A DNA stretch of 49,273 nucleotides. It comes from Roseitalea sp964606055. Its GTDB lineage: Bacteria > Pseudomonadota > Alphaproteobacteria > Rhizobiales > Rhizobiaceae. The notes under the pieces were generated by a model. It was not told where the DNA came from. It saw only the letters and a list, made by a program, of their open reading frames with translations, and searched no databases. The DNA lies in NCBI GenBank assembly GCA_964606055.1, contig CAZSFA010000003.1, forward strand, positions 1 to 49,273, in the 5' to 3' direction. A program made the position numbers and the translations under genes. Below are positions 1-8,517 of the stretch, piece after piece (the first letter of the stretch is position 1; each line of letters opens with the position of its first letter).

Positions 1-1421
1 TTCGCGGCATCACCGTCAGCATCGCCAATCGCGAGTTCATCGACGCGGCAAAGCTGGCCGGCAAGAGCGACACCCGCATCATCCTCACCGAGGTTCTGCC
101 CAATGTGATCCCGGTCATCGTGATCGCCATGTCGACCACGGTCGGCTGGATGATCCTCGAGACCGCGGGCCTCTCGTTCCTGGGGCTCGGTTCGCAGCCG
201 CCGCAGGCCGATCTCGGCTCCATGCTGGGCGAAGCGCGCGCCGCCCTCATCACCAACCCGCACACCTCGATCGTGCCCGGCATGATGATCCTGATCATCG
301 TCATGTCGATCAATCTCCTCGGCGACGGCGTGCGCGATGCCCTCGATCCGCGCCTGCGGTCCGGCGCGCTGTCGCGACCGATGGCGGCAACCCTTGTCGA
401 TCGCGCGCAATCGCCGGCGCCGAAACCCGGCGGCAAGGGCATGGTCCTTTCGCTGGAGGACCTGGAAACGCAGTTTCATGTCGGCGATCGCGTTTATCGC
501 GCGGTCAACAAGGTCGATCTGGCGGTGAAGCCCGGGGAGTGCCTCGGCATCATCGGCGAAAGCGGATCGGGCAAGTCGGTGACGGCGCTTTCGGTGATGG
601 GGCTGGTCGCTTCGCCGCCGGGCGTGATCACCGGTGGCGCTGTCCGGTTCAATGGCGAAGACCTGATCGGCGCTCACTATGAAGCCCTGCGCACCATGCG
701 GGGCCAGCGCGTCGCCTACATATTCCAGGACCCTCTTTCCACGCTGCACCCGCTCTACAAAGTGGGCGATCAGTTGATCGAAGCGATCAGCAGCCATCAC
801 CGGATCGGCAGGCAGGATGGCCGCAAACGTGCGATCGAGTTGCTTCAGGCCGTCCGCATTCCCAACGCGGCGCAGCGCATCGACAACTACCCGCATGAGT
901 TGTCGGGCGGCATGCGCCAACGCGTCGGCATCGCCATGGCGCTGGCCAACGATCCCGATGTGATCATTGCCGATGAGCCGACGACGGCCCTTGATGTGAC
1001 AGTTCAGGCCCAGATCCTGTCGCTGCTCGATGATCTCAGGCGCGAGCGCGATCTGGCAATCGTGTTCATCACGCATGATTTCGGGGTGGTCGCGCAGCTC
1101 TGCGACCGGGTTGCGGTCATGTATGCGGGCCAAATCGTCGAGAGCGGACGCACCGAAGCGATCCTCGATGCACCCGCCCATCCCTACACGCGACGGCTGA
1201 TCGATTGCGTGCCCGAACTGGGCGGTGGCCGGCGCGAACTGGCCGCCATTCCAGGCCTTCCCCCATCGGTCGATCGGTTGCCGGCCGGCTGCGCCTTCGC
1301 CGAACGTTGCGACAGGGTCCAGGCCGATTGTCGGAGCGGGACGATCGCGCTGGGCGGCGTAAACGGCCACTCCGTCAGATGCCTTTACCCTGTGCGCCAG
1401 CTTGAGGACGCCGCGCAATGA
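1..1421 (+). CDS. Dipeptide-type ABC transporter permease-ATPase fusion (5' end outside window)
   Basis: The reading frame is open from the first complete codon of the window, so the gene starts upstream. The first ~120 visible residues are the C-terminal half of a DppC/OppC permease: the EFIDAAKLAG coupling loop, the GLSFLGLG motif, two hydrophobic helices and the closing DALDPRLR motif. After a short Pro/Ala-rich linker it runs straight into a complete DppD/OppD ATPase with Walker A (GESGSGKS), Q-loop (FQDP), signature (LSGGMRQR), Walker B (VIIADEPTTALD), the H-loop (ITHDF) and the oligopeptide-type C-terminal Cys-rich region (CAFAERCDR). Permease and ATPase are therefore one polypeptide. 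It overlaps the next gene by ATGA. The substrate is probably a peptide or peptide-like compound; the specificity is not visible. Confidence 0.9.
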   Translation, partial: RGITVSIANREFIDAAKLAGKSDTRIILTEVLPNVIPVIVIAMSTTVGWMILETAGLSFLGLGSQPPQADLGSMLGEARAALITNPHTSIVPGMMILIIVMSINLLGDGVRDALDPRLRSGALSRPMAATLVDRAQSPAPKPGGKGMVLSLEDLETQFHVGDRVYRAVNKVDLAVKPGECLGIIGESGSGKSVTALSVMGLVASPPGVITGGAVRFNGEDLIGAHYEALRTMRGQRVAYIFQDPLSTLHPLYKVGDQLIEAISSHHRIGRQDGRKRAIELLQAVRIPNAAQRIDNYPHELSGGMRQRVGIAMALANDPDVIIADEPTTALDVTVQAQILSLLDDLRRERDLAIVFITHDFGVVAQLCDRVAVMYAGQIVESGRTEAILDAPAHPYTRRLIDCVPELGGGRRELAAIPGLPPSVDRLPAGCAFAERCDRVQADCRSGTIALGGVNGHSVRCLYPVRQLEDAAQ

Positions 1422-2377
1422 GCGTTGCCCTCAAACTGAGCGGGCTCGCCAAATCGTTCCCGATCGGCAAACGCCTGTTCGGCCCCCCGCTGGCCCAGGT
1501 CCATGCGGTGCGGCCGATCAGCCTCACCGTCCAGAAGAACGAAACGCTCGGCATCGTCGGCGAGTCCGGCTGCGGCAAGTCGACATTCGCCCGCATGCTG
1601 GTGGGTCTGCTCGAACCGACCGCCGGCACGATCGAGATCGAAGGCAAGACGTTCGACAACGCCGATCCCGCCGCGTTCGGCAAGACAATCCAATACGTGT
1701 TCCAGGACCCCGTTTCGAGCTTGAACCCGCGCATGACGATCCGGCAGATCATGGAAGCGCCGCTCAAACACCTGCATGGCATGGATCGCGCGGCACGCGA
1801 CAAGCGCATTGCCGAGATCTTCCAGTCGGTCAACCTGCGGCCCGAGTTCCTGGACCGCTACCCGCACGAGTTTTCAGGCGGGCAGGCGCAGCGCATCGGC
1901 ATAGCGCGGGCCCTTGCGGCGCAGGCGCGCATTCTCGTGCTCGACGAACCGGTGTCCGCCCTTGATGTGTCCGTGCAGGCGCAGGTTCTCAACCTGCTCG
2001 CCGAACTCAAGGAGCACCATGATCTCACCTATCTGTTCATCAGCCACGACCTAGCGGTCGTCGAGGCCGTCAGCGATCGTGTTGCCGTTCTCTATTTCGG
2101 TTCCGTCGTTGAGATCGGCGATGCTCAAGACATCTTCCGCGCGCCACGTCATCCCTACACCAAGCTGCTGGCCGACAGCGCGCCCGTGGTTGGCCGCCCA
2201 CTATCGGCACCCGAGGGCAAGGATGCCGAACTGCCCGATCCGCTCAATCCGCCGTCGGGCTGCGCGTTTCGGGCACGCTGCCCCCGCGCAACCGAAATCT
2301 GTGCCAGCGAGACGCCCATGCTCGATCCCGCCGACGGCAGGCACCAATATGCCTGTCACCACCCGCTCGATGGGTGA
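1418..2377 (+). CDS. Dipeptide/oligopeptide ABC transporter ATP-binding protein (DppF/OppF type)
   Basis: This is a 319-residue ATPase of the second (DppF) kind. It has Walker A GESGCGKST near residue 46, the Q-loop VFQDPVSSLNPR, signature FSGGQAQR, Walker B LVLDEPVSALD, H-loop ISHDLAVV, and the C-terminal CAFRARCPRA cysteine motif found in peptide importers. The ATG lies inside the stop region of the fusion gene upstream (ATGA), so the two are translationally coupled and form the heterodimeric ATPase of one importer. It is the last gene of its operon; a leftward operon converges on it. Confidence 0.93.
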   Translation: MSVALKLSGLAKSFPIGKRLFGPPLAQVHAVRPISLTVQKNETLGIVGESGCGKSTFARMLVGLLEPTAGTIEIEGKTFDNADPAAFGKTIQYVFQDPVSSLNPRMTIRQIMEAPLKHLHGMDRAARDKRIAEIFQSVNLRPEFLDRYPHEFSGGQAQRIGIARALAAQARILVLDEPVSALDVSVQAQVLNLLAELKEHHDLTYLFISHDLAVVEAVSDRVAVLYFGSVVEIGDAQDIFRAPRHPYTKLLADSAPVVGRPLSAPEGKDAELPDPLNPPSGCAFRARCPRATEICASETPMLDPADGRHQYACHHPLDG

Positions 2378-2389
2378 TCTGCGCCCAAC

Positions 2390-2407
2390 GCCGCCGATCC
2401 GGGCGGC
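2390..2407. terminator. Small GC hairpin between convergent genes
   Basis: GCCGCC (2390-2395) and GGCGGC (2402-2407) can pair around a 6-base loop. It lies between the end of the ATPase gene at 2377 and the end of the leftward cysteine hydrolase gene at 2438. There is no clear T-run on either strand, so a terminator role is only plausible. Confidence 0.3.
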
Positions 2408-2437
2408 AGCGGGCAACACCAAACGCTCATGACATCG

Positions 2438-2989
2438 CTATTTGACGAGGCGCGATATCTGCCGGAACGCAGCGTCATCGGCATCGCCGGTCCATTCGAA
2501 GAGGACCGATTCGACGGTGGCGATCTGCACGCCCGACGCCTGAAGGCGTCCGATGGCGACATCCCGGTCGATCGTGCGTCGCGAGGCAACCGCATCGCGC
2601 ACAACCGTGACGCGCGCGCCAGCGTCTTGGAGGTCCAGCGCGGTCTGGAGCACGCAGACATGGGCCTCGCAGCCCGCGATCACGACATCACGGCCTGACA
2701 CGGTTTCGCCGGATGCCTCGATAGCCCTTGCAGCCGAGAACGACGTCTTTGCAACCCGGCGCGGCAGGAGCGGCGCCAGGGCCGGCACGGTGGGACCGAG
2801 CTTGGTGGGCGATTGCTCGGTGGCCATGCACGCGACGCCCAGAACGGTGGCGCCCTGACAGAGCACTCTGACGCGATCGACCACGTGATCGCTTTCGTGC
2901 ATCACCGGCACCAGGCGCTCCTGCAGATCGATGATGGCCACCAGCGCGCCCCGGTCGCGGTGCAGCCAGGCCGACCGGCGGGCGCTCAC
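2438..2989 (-). CDS. Isochorismatase-family cysteine hydrolase
   Basis: This 183-residue protein has the length and core of the YcaC/isochorismatase-like hydrolases. The expected catalytic triad is visible: Asp21 in IIDLQERL, Lys81 in AKTSFSA, and Cys112 in the AGCEAHVCVLQTA motif, plus the TEQ segment near residue 57. Family members hydrolyse small amides (nicotinamide, carbamoylsarcosine, ureidoacrylate), so an amidase role on a product of this operon is reasonable, but the substrate cannot be read from sequence. Its ATG overlaps the stop of the beta-keto acid cleavage gene upstream (ATGA). It is the last gene of the leftward operon that begins with the binding-protein gene at 10110. Confidence 0.85.
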   Translation of the reverse strand: MSARRSAWLHRDRGALVAIIDLQERLVPVMHESDHVVDRVRVLCQGATVLGVACMATEQSPTKLGPTVPALAPLLPRRVAKTSFSAARAIEASGETVSGRDVVIAGCEAHVCVLQTALDLQDAGARVTVVRDAVASRRTIDRDVAIGRLQASGVQIATVESVLFEWTGDADDAAFRQISRLVK

Positions 2990-3933
2990 GAGGCGACCGC
3001 GATTTCGGTGTTCTCGACGCCTTTCAGATGCAGGATCGAACGCGCCTCCTGTGGCGTCGCGATCTCTCCGCCGAGATCCTCGACGATCCGCCGGACCTTG
3101 CGCACCTGTTCGGCGTTCGATTTGGACAGGACGCCGCGCGATATGTACAGCGAGTCTTCAAGACCGACGCGAACGTGCCCGCCGACGATCGCGCTCATCG
3201 CCAGGAACGGCATCTGGTTGCGGCCGACGGCGAAACAGGAAAACTCCATATCATCTCCAAACATGGCCTTGGCCTGCGCATGGATGTGCATGAGGTTCTG
3301 CGGTGTTGCGGCCATGCCACCCATGATACCGAAAATACCCTGGACGAGGAATGGCGGCTCCACCAGACCCTGCCGGACGCACCATTCGAGATTGGCAAGG
3401 TGGCCCAGATCATAGCATTCAAACTCGAACCGCGTGCCGCGCCCCTTTCCGAGTTCGGTCGTGATCCGTTCGAGCATCTCGAATGTGTTGGGATAGATGG
3501 CCGCCTTGGTGCGGGCCAGATAGGGTCTTTCCCAATCATGGCGCCATTCGGTCGTCCGCTCGGCCAATGCAAATGTGGCGAAGTTGAACGAGCCCATGTT
3601 GAGACTGGCCAGTTCAGGCGCAACCGCCATTGCCGGGGCGATCCGTTCGTCCACGCTCATCCCCAGCCCGCCACCGGTGGTGACGTTGATGATGGCATCA
3701 CACCCCCGACGGATGCGCGGCAGGATTTGCGAGAAAAGGGCGGGATCCTGTCTTGGTTCACCGGTCTCCGGATCACGGGCATGAATGTGAAGGACCGCCG
3801 CGCCGGCATGGGCCGCTTCGATCGCGGAAGCCACGATCTCGTCGGGCGTGATGGGCAGGTATGGCGACATGGACGGGGTGTGGATCGCCCCGGTTACCGC
3901 GCATGTGATGATCGTCTTGTTGGGACGCATCAT
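2986..3933 (-). CDS. Beta-keto acid cleavage enzyme (BKACE, DUF849; 3-keto-5-aminohexanoate cleavage family)
   Basis: The 315-residue protein has the TIM-barrel BKACE signatures: an N-terminal ITCAVTGA strand, the zinc-binding HIHARDP motif, an INVTTGGG segment, and the GLEDSLY motif near the C-terminus. Known members condense a beta-keto acid with acetyl-CoA and release acetoacetate plus a CoA ester (for example 3-keto-5-aminohexanoate in lysine fermentation and dehydrocarnitine in carnitine catabolism). The ATG at 3933 overlaps the stop of the M81 gene upstream; a second ATG follows at once. The dehydrogenase at 12602 in the divergent operon would be a logical supplier of the beta-keto acid. 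The exact substrate is unknown. Confidence 0.88.
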   Translation of the reverse strand: MMRPNKTIITCAVTGAIHTPSMSPYLPITPDEIVASAIEAAHAGAAVLHIHARDPETGEPRQDPALFSQILPRIRRGCDAIINVTTGGGLGMSVDERIAPAMAVAPELASLNMGSFNFATFALAERTTEWRHDWERPYLARTKAAIYPNTFEMLERITTELGKGRGTRFEFECYDLGHLANLEWCVRQGLVEPPFLVQGIFGIMGGMAATPQNLMHIHAQAKAMFGDDMEFSCFAVGRNQMPFLAMSAIVGGHVRVGLEDSLYISRGVLSKSNAEQVRKVRRIVEDLGGEIATPQEARSILHLKGVENTEIAVAS

Positions 3934-5453
3934 TGGTTTCCTTCATAGCGTTCGATGGTGGTCAGGCATGCCCATCGGTCCGGGACTTCGTCGATCGGAT
4001 GGATCGGGCGGGTCAGCCCCTTCCATTCGACCGCGTCGAGGTTGGCCGAGACCAATCCGGGTGCATCGACTTCGATGATGCGATCATCGGCGATGACGCC
4101 CTTGAAGCCGGCGCGGAAATGGCCGCGGGACTTGACGACAACGATCCGGGCGGCGGTCGGATCGAGCCCGAAGTGGTGGAACTCGCTCGTGCCGAGCGTC
4201 TGACGGCGGCGACTGGTGACGCCGACAAGAATGCCTTCAAGATCGAGCAGTGCCGAAGGCCCAAACGTACCCTCGATGCCCTCGGCCATGCCCGATGCAT
4301 GCCTGAAACGGCCATCGGTCAATCGCACGACGCGCGCGCGTGCGCGGAAGGGATCGGAGTGCGCGGCCGTCTCGGCGCGGTTGAAACGTGCTTCAAACAC
4401 TGCGCCTTCGCCCAGCGCATGGGCCTCGCGTGCCAATGGCGGATCGAAGACCGGCACGATCTGAACGCCGCCTATGCCGGCAGCGAGCAGCGCTGCCATC
4501 AGGTGCGGCGTGTTCCCTCGCCCGCCGCCGCCCGGATTGTCCGCAATGTCGGCCAGAATCCACGGACCGGGTGTCTCGCACGCGCGGGCAATGGCACCAT
4601 CCACCGTTTCAAGGTTCACCGCGAAGTCGCCGCGGCGTTCCCACACCGCGGAAGCAAGCGCCTGAACCTGATCGACGGCATGATCGCTACTTGTCCAGGA
4701 TGAAACGACGATGCTCATGCCGTTGTCGCGCGTGTCGCCAAGGGCAAACCCCGGATAGACCGATGCCGTGGCCACGTTCGGATCGCGCAACACGCCCGTC
4801 ACCTTGTCCATGATCCGGTCCATCGGCGACACGTCGGTGCGCTGGACGATCTGCGGCGTGATCAGGGCAAGCCTCACCGAGGCCGTGTGCGACCGTTTGC
4901 CGGCGAGCAGCTGGGCCAGCACATGACCGCATTCGGCCGCCCGCGCGTCGATATCGGTGTGCGGATTGGTCCGGTAGCCGACCGAAGCGTCCAGCGCGCG
5001 CATCATGGCCGTGGAGATGTTGGCGTGATAGTCGAACAGCGCAACGATGCGGCACGCCGTTCCGGCAGCTTGCCGCAGTGCCTGCAGGTAGTCGCCGTCC
5101 ATATCGTCCCGGGGATCAATGGTTCCGGCACCGTGGCCGATGACCCAGATCGCATCCAGCCGGCCCGCCTTGCGGGTGGCCTGAACGAGTTCGTCGCGAA
5201 GGCTCTCATAATCCTTGCGCGCAACCGGGCCGCCGCTTTCGGCGGTCGCGACCAGCAGCGGCACGGCCTCCCATTGGACGCCGCGCTGGTCGAGCGCGGC
5301 GGCAAAGGCGACATAGCGCGGATTTTCGGCAAGCGCGGAGGCCAGCGCATCGCCTTCGGCCAGAAAGAAGCTCTCGAAGTCGGACCGCGTCGTCAAAGGG
5401 GCGAGCGAGTTGCTCTCCACGGCAAGACCGCAAATCCCGATCCGGCGCGTCAT
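3930..5453 (-). CDS. M81 family metallopeptidase (MlrC-like)
   Basis: This is a 507-residue protein of the MlrC/M81 family, whose founding member degrades linearised microcystin. Visible family motifs are the N-terminal GLAVESNS (usual ETNxF), GHGAGTIDPRDDMDGDYL, the metal-site segment FDYHAN, YRTNPHTDID and ADNPGGGGRGNT. The frame continues upstream of 5453, but the ATG at 5453 is preferred. It overlaps the upstream stop as ATGA, and the upstream extension is only the antisense-free shadow of the PLP-enzyme gene. M81 proteins are commonly found next to Dpp-type importers, as here, and probably cleave unusual peptide bonds. Confidence 0.88.
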   Translation of the reverse strand: MTRRIGICGLAVESNSLAPLTTRSDFESFFLAEGDALASALAENPRYVAFAAALDQRGVQWEAVPLLVATAESGGPVARKDYESLRDELVQATRKAGRLDAIWVIGHGAGTIDPRDDMDGDYLQALRQAAGTACRIVALFDYHANISTAMMRALDASVGYRTNPHTDIDARAAECGHVLAQLLAGKRSHTASVRLALITPQIVQRTDVSPMDRIMDKVTGVLRDPNVATASVYPGFALGDTRDNGMSIVVSSWTSSDHAVDQVQALASAVWERRGDFAVNLETVDGAIARACETPGPWILADIADNPGGGGRGNTPHLMAALLAAGIGGVQIVPVFDPPLAREAHALGEGAVFEARFNRAETAAHSDPFRARARVVRLTDGRFRHASGMAEGIEGTFGPSALLDLEGILVGVTSRRRQTLGTSEFHHFGLDPTAARIVVVKSRGHFRAGFKGVIADDRIIEVDAPGLVSANLDAVEWKGLTRPIHPIDEVPDRWACLTTIERYEGNQ

Positions 5454-6589
5454 CGGTTGTCTCCGGTATCGGGCTGCCATCCACCGACCCGTCTCCAGAT
5501 CGACCGGCCAGCCGGCGACAGGGCGACGATCTCCGCGTGCTGATGGGCCATGGCACAGGCGTGATTGGGCAGGATGCGCAACCGCGTACCCCACGGCAGA
5601 TCGGGCACCGGGCTGCCGTTCCGGGTCGACACAATGCCGTGCTCCTGGTTGGCATTGATCACCAACAAGTCCTGGATCGGTTCACCATCCACGTCGCAGA
5701 CCTGGCCGTAGAGCCAGTCCGCCGACTGCCTGGCCGTGGAGCGGTCCTGCGACAGCGCCGTCCAACCGCCATCGGTGATGACCCAGTTTTTGGATCGCTG
5801 ATGGCCGATGACGGTCACAAGGCACGAGAGCGCGATGTCCGATGGTTCGACAACACCGATGTTGGCCATGAAGAGGTCACCGAGCGCATAGACGCCGGCA
5901 CGGCACTCAGTCACCGCGTGGTCGCCTGATGGAAAGCGAACGGTTGGCGATGATCCGACGCTGACGACCGGTGCGGCGATGCCGGCCTGCCGCAGCCGAT
6001 GTGCCGCACGGCTTATGCCCTGGGCTTCGGCCGCCGCGTAGGCGCGCGCCTGTTCCGGTTTTGCGGCCAGATAGCTTTCACCTGCATGGGTCATCACGCC
6101 GGCAATCTCGAGGTCTTCAAGCGCCCGTGCCACGGCAAGCAGCTCGGCCGCATCGGGGTCAAGGCCGGCACGGTGGCCGTCGGTGTCGATCTCGATCATC
6201 ACGCGCGGTCGACGGGAGGCGCCGGCAAAAGCTGTCGCCAAGGCGCCAGCGGCTTGCACGCAATCGATTGTGACAATCAGATCAGCGCCGCGTTCGAGCA
6301 GGCCCCGCACGGCATCGAACTTGTTGGGCGCAATCCCGACCGCGTAGAGGATGTCGGTTATCCCCGCCGCCAATGCGCCTTCCGCCTCGGCCAGGGTGGA
6401 GACGGTCAGGCGCGGATCATCGCCATCGACGATCATCGGCAGGGCCTCGACGCATTTGACCGATTTGAAATGGGGGCGGAACGCCATGCCGCGCTGCTTG
6501 ACCTGGGCAAGCATCTGCCTGCCGTTGCGGGCCAGCCGCTCTGTGTCCAGCAAGAGGCAGGGCGTGAAGAGGTCTTGCAGATCGGTCAC
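5450..6589 (-). CDS. PLP-dependent D-serine dehydratase / D-threonine aldolase-like enzyme (DSD1 family, alanine-racemase fold)
   Basis: The 379-residue protein begins with FTPCLLLDTERL and RPHFKSVKC, the alanine-racemase-fold N-terminus with the PLP lysine. It then has HAGESY and the GSSPT phosphate-binding region. Near the C-terminus NHACAMAHQH supplies a His-x-Cys pair, which matches the zinc site of eukaryotic-type D-serine dehydratase rather than the His-x-Asp of D-threonine aldolase. The start is a GTG at 6589 that overlaps the permease stop. The longer open frame upstream covers the permease gene and is not used. It probably acts on a free D-amino acid or beta-hydroxy-D-amino acid released from an imported peptide. 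Confidence 0.85.
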   Translation of the reverse strand: MTDLQDLFTPCLLLDTERLARNGRQMLAQVKQRGMAFRPHFKSVKCVEALPMIVDGDDPRLTVSTLAEAEGALAAGITDILYAVGIAPNKFDAVRGLLERGADLIVTIDCVQAAGALATAFAGASRRPRVMIEIDTDGHRAGLDPDAAELLAVARALEDLEIAGVMTHAGESYLAAKPEQARAYAAAEAQGISRAAHRLRQAGIAAPVVSVGSSPTVRFPSGDHAVTECRAGVYALGDLFMANIGVVEPSDIALSCLVTVIGHQRSKNWVITDGGWTALSQDRSTARQSADWLYGQVCDVDGEPIQDLLVINANQEHGIVSTRNGSPVPDLPWGTRLRILPNHACAMAHQHAEIVALSPAGRSIWRRVGGWQPDTGDNR

Positions 6590-7494
6590 GATTGGAGCCT
6601 TGGGTTGAGCAGGTTGCGCAGGTGATCGCCGGCAAGATTGACGCTCATGACGAGCACCAGAAGCAAGATGCCGGGGAAGATCGTGATCCAGTACCGCTCG
6701 GTGAGGATGTAGTCGAAGCCGCTGGCGATGAGCAGGCCCAGCGAAGGCTCGGTGACCGGGACGCCCAGACCGAGAAATGAAAGCGTTGCTTCCAGCGCGA
6801 TGGCGTCGGCAACCTGGATTGTCCCCAGAACCATCAGCGGCGGCAGGCAGTTGGGGAACAGGTGGCGGGCCAGGATCCGCAGTCGGCCAAATCCCATGGC
6901 CTGGGCGGCGGCGATGTACTCGCGCTCCATCTCCACCAGCGCCGCGCTGCGCGTCACGCGCGCGAAGCCCGCCCACTGCGCCATGATCATCGCAATGAGC
7001 AGCTTGTCGACGCCGGAACCGAAGATCGACATCAGGATCAACGCGATCAGGATGGTTGGAAACGCCAGAACGAGTTCGACCAGCCGCATCAGGGCCGCAT
7101 CGACCCAGCCGCCCGAGAAGGCGGCAATCAGGCCGACCGACGCGCCGATGAACAGCGCGATCAGCGCGCTGGTCAGGCCGATGAAGATGCTCGTGCGCAT
7201 GCCGTAGATCATGGCGCTGTACATGTCGCGCCCGTTGCCGTCGGTGCCCAGCACGAACAATTGGCCGTTCATCCCCTCGCTCATGGGCGGCATCAGATTG
7301 TCCATCAGGTTCAGGCCGGCCAGATCATAGGGGTCCTGCGGCGTGACCAGCGGCGCGAAGACGGCCATCAGTCCAAGTGTCACGAAGACGAGGAGGCCGC
7401 CCAGCGCCACCTTGTTGGCCGCGAAACGGCGCCACAGCGTCGTGCTCGACGTCGCGGTTGCGATCGCTGGGTTGTCATCTGCCGGCGCGCTCAT
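6586..7494 (-). CDS. Dipeptide-type ABC transporter permease (DppC type)
   Basis: This 302-residue membrane protein has the short cytoplasmic N-terminus of DppC proteins, a first helix around residues 27-48 and the periplasmic LGTDGNGRDMYS motif. The transmembrane domain follows, with the EYIAAAQAMG coupling loop that contacts the ATPase, TLSFLGLG and the closing NLLNPRL. The ATG at 7494 overlaps the stop of the DppB gene upstream; the extra in-frame codons upstream lie in DppB and are not used. No ATPase gene is present in this operon. The double ATPase at 13551 in the divergent operon is the likely partner. Confidence 0.93.
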   Translation of the reverse strand: MSAPADDNPAIATATSSTTLWRRFAANKVALGGLLVFVTLGLMAVFAPLVTPQDPYDLAGLNLMDNLMPPMSEGMNGQLFVLGTDGNGRDMYSAMIYGMRTSIFIGLTSALIALFIGASVGLIAAFSGGWVDAALMRLVELVLAFPTILIALILMSIFGSGVDKLLIAMIMAQWAGFARVTRSAALVEMEREYIAAAQAMGFGRLRILARHLFPNCLPPLMVLGTIQVADAIALEATLSFLGLGVPVTEPSLGLLIASGFDYILTERYWITIFPGILLLVLVMSVNLAGDHLRNLLNPRLQS

Positions 7495-8471
7495 CTGTTC
7501 CGCCCGTCCCCGAGCGAGATGCGCGGATCGAGCACGCCGTAGAGGATGTCGACGATCAGGTTTGCGATGACGAAAAGCGCGGCAACGCAAATCAGGTAGG
7601 CAACGATCATCGGCCGGTCGAGGCTGAAGATCGAATCGATGATCAGCTTGCCCATGCCGGGCCAGGAAAACACCGTCTCGGTGACGATGGCGAACGCCAT
7701 CAGGCCGGCGAAATCGAGACCAAGCACCGTGACGAGCGGAATCATGAGGTTTGGCAGGACGTGGCGGCGCAGAATCCGCGTTTCGGGAACGCCCTTGGCC
7801 CGCGCGAGCGTCACGTAGTCCTGACCGAGCACCTCCTGCGTGCCCGAGCGCACAAGGCGCATGACAAGCGAGATTCGCGACAGCGCGAGCGTGAAGATCG
7901 GCAGTGCGGCGTGGTGCAAGCCGTCGAGCGTCAGAAGGCTGGTCTCGACCCCCAGCACCGTCACCGTATCGCCGCGTCCGATGACCGGGAACCAGTCCAG
8001 TTCGACCGCAAAGACCACGATCAGCACGATCCCGAGCCAGAACGTCGGCACGCTGAAACCGATGATCGAAGTGGTCATCAGGCCACGCGAGACAAGCGCG
8101 TTTGGCCGATAGCCTGCATATAGGCCAAGAGGTATGCCAATGAAGGCGGCCAGCACGACCGCGCCGATCGCCAGTTCAAGCGTCGCGGGCAGGCGTTCGA
8201 GCATCACCTCCAACGCAGGCCGGTTGAAGACCCAGCTGCTGCCGACGTCTCCGCTCAGGAGACCCGCCAGGTAGTTCAGGAACTGCTGCCAGATGGGCAG
8301 GTCGAGCCCGAGGCGTTCGATTGCCCGCTGGCGATCGAGCTGCGTCGCCTCGGGGTTGATGAGCAACTCGACCGGATCGCCGATCAGGTAGACGGCGAAG
8401 AAAACCAGCGCCGCAATCGCGAACATCAAACCGACGCCCTGCAACAGGCGAATGGCTATGAAACGGAGCAT
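7491..8471 (-). CDS. Dipeptide-type ABC transporter permease (DppB type)
   Basis: This 326-residue permease has the N-terminal helix ending in FFAVYLIGDP, the DppB motif LGLDLPIWQQF, and a six-helix domain with GLYAGYRPN. The coupling loop is DYVTLARAKG, followed by the TETVFSWPGMGKL motif and a C-terminal DILYGVLDPRI. All are typical of peptide-importer DppB subunits. It follows the binding-protein gene by 46 bases and precedes dppC with an ATGA overlap. It should form the heterodimeric membrane channel with the DppC protein. Confidence 0.94.
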   Translation of the reverse strand: MLRFIAIRLLQGVGLMFAIAALVFFAVYLIGDPVELLINPEATQLDRQRAIERLGLDLPIWQQFLNYLAGLLSGDVGSSWVFNRPALEVMLERLPATLELAIGAVVLAAFIGIPLGLYAGYRPNALVSRGLMTTSIIGFSVPTFWLGIVLIVVFAVELDWFPVIGRGDTVTVLGVETSLLTLDGLHHAALPIFTLALSRISLVMRLVRSGTQEVLGQDYVTLARAKGVPETRILRRHVLPNLMIPLVTVLGLDFAGLMAFAIVTETVFSWPGMGKLIIDSIFSLDRPMIVAYLICVAALFVIANLIVDILYGVLDPRISLGDGRNR

Positions 8472-8517
8472 TGCGGGCGCGTGGTCCTGTAGCGTCGGGG
8501 CGAAATCGCCAATCGGC

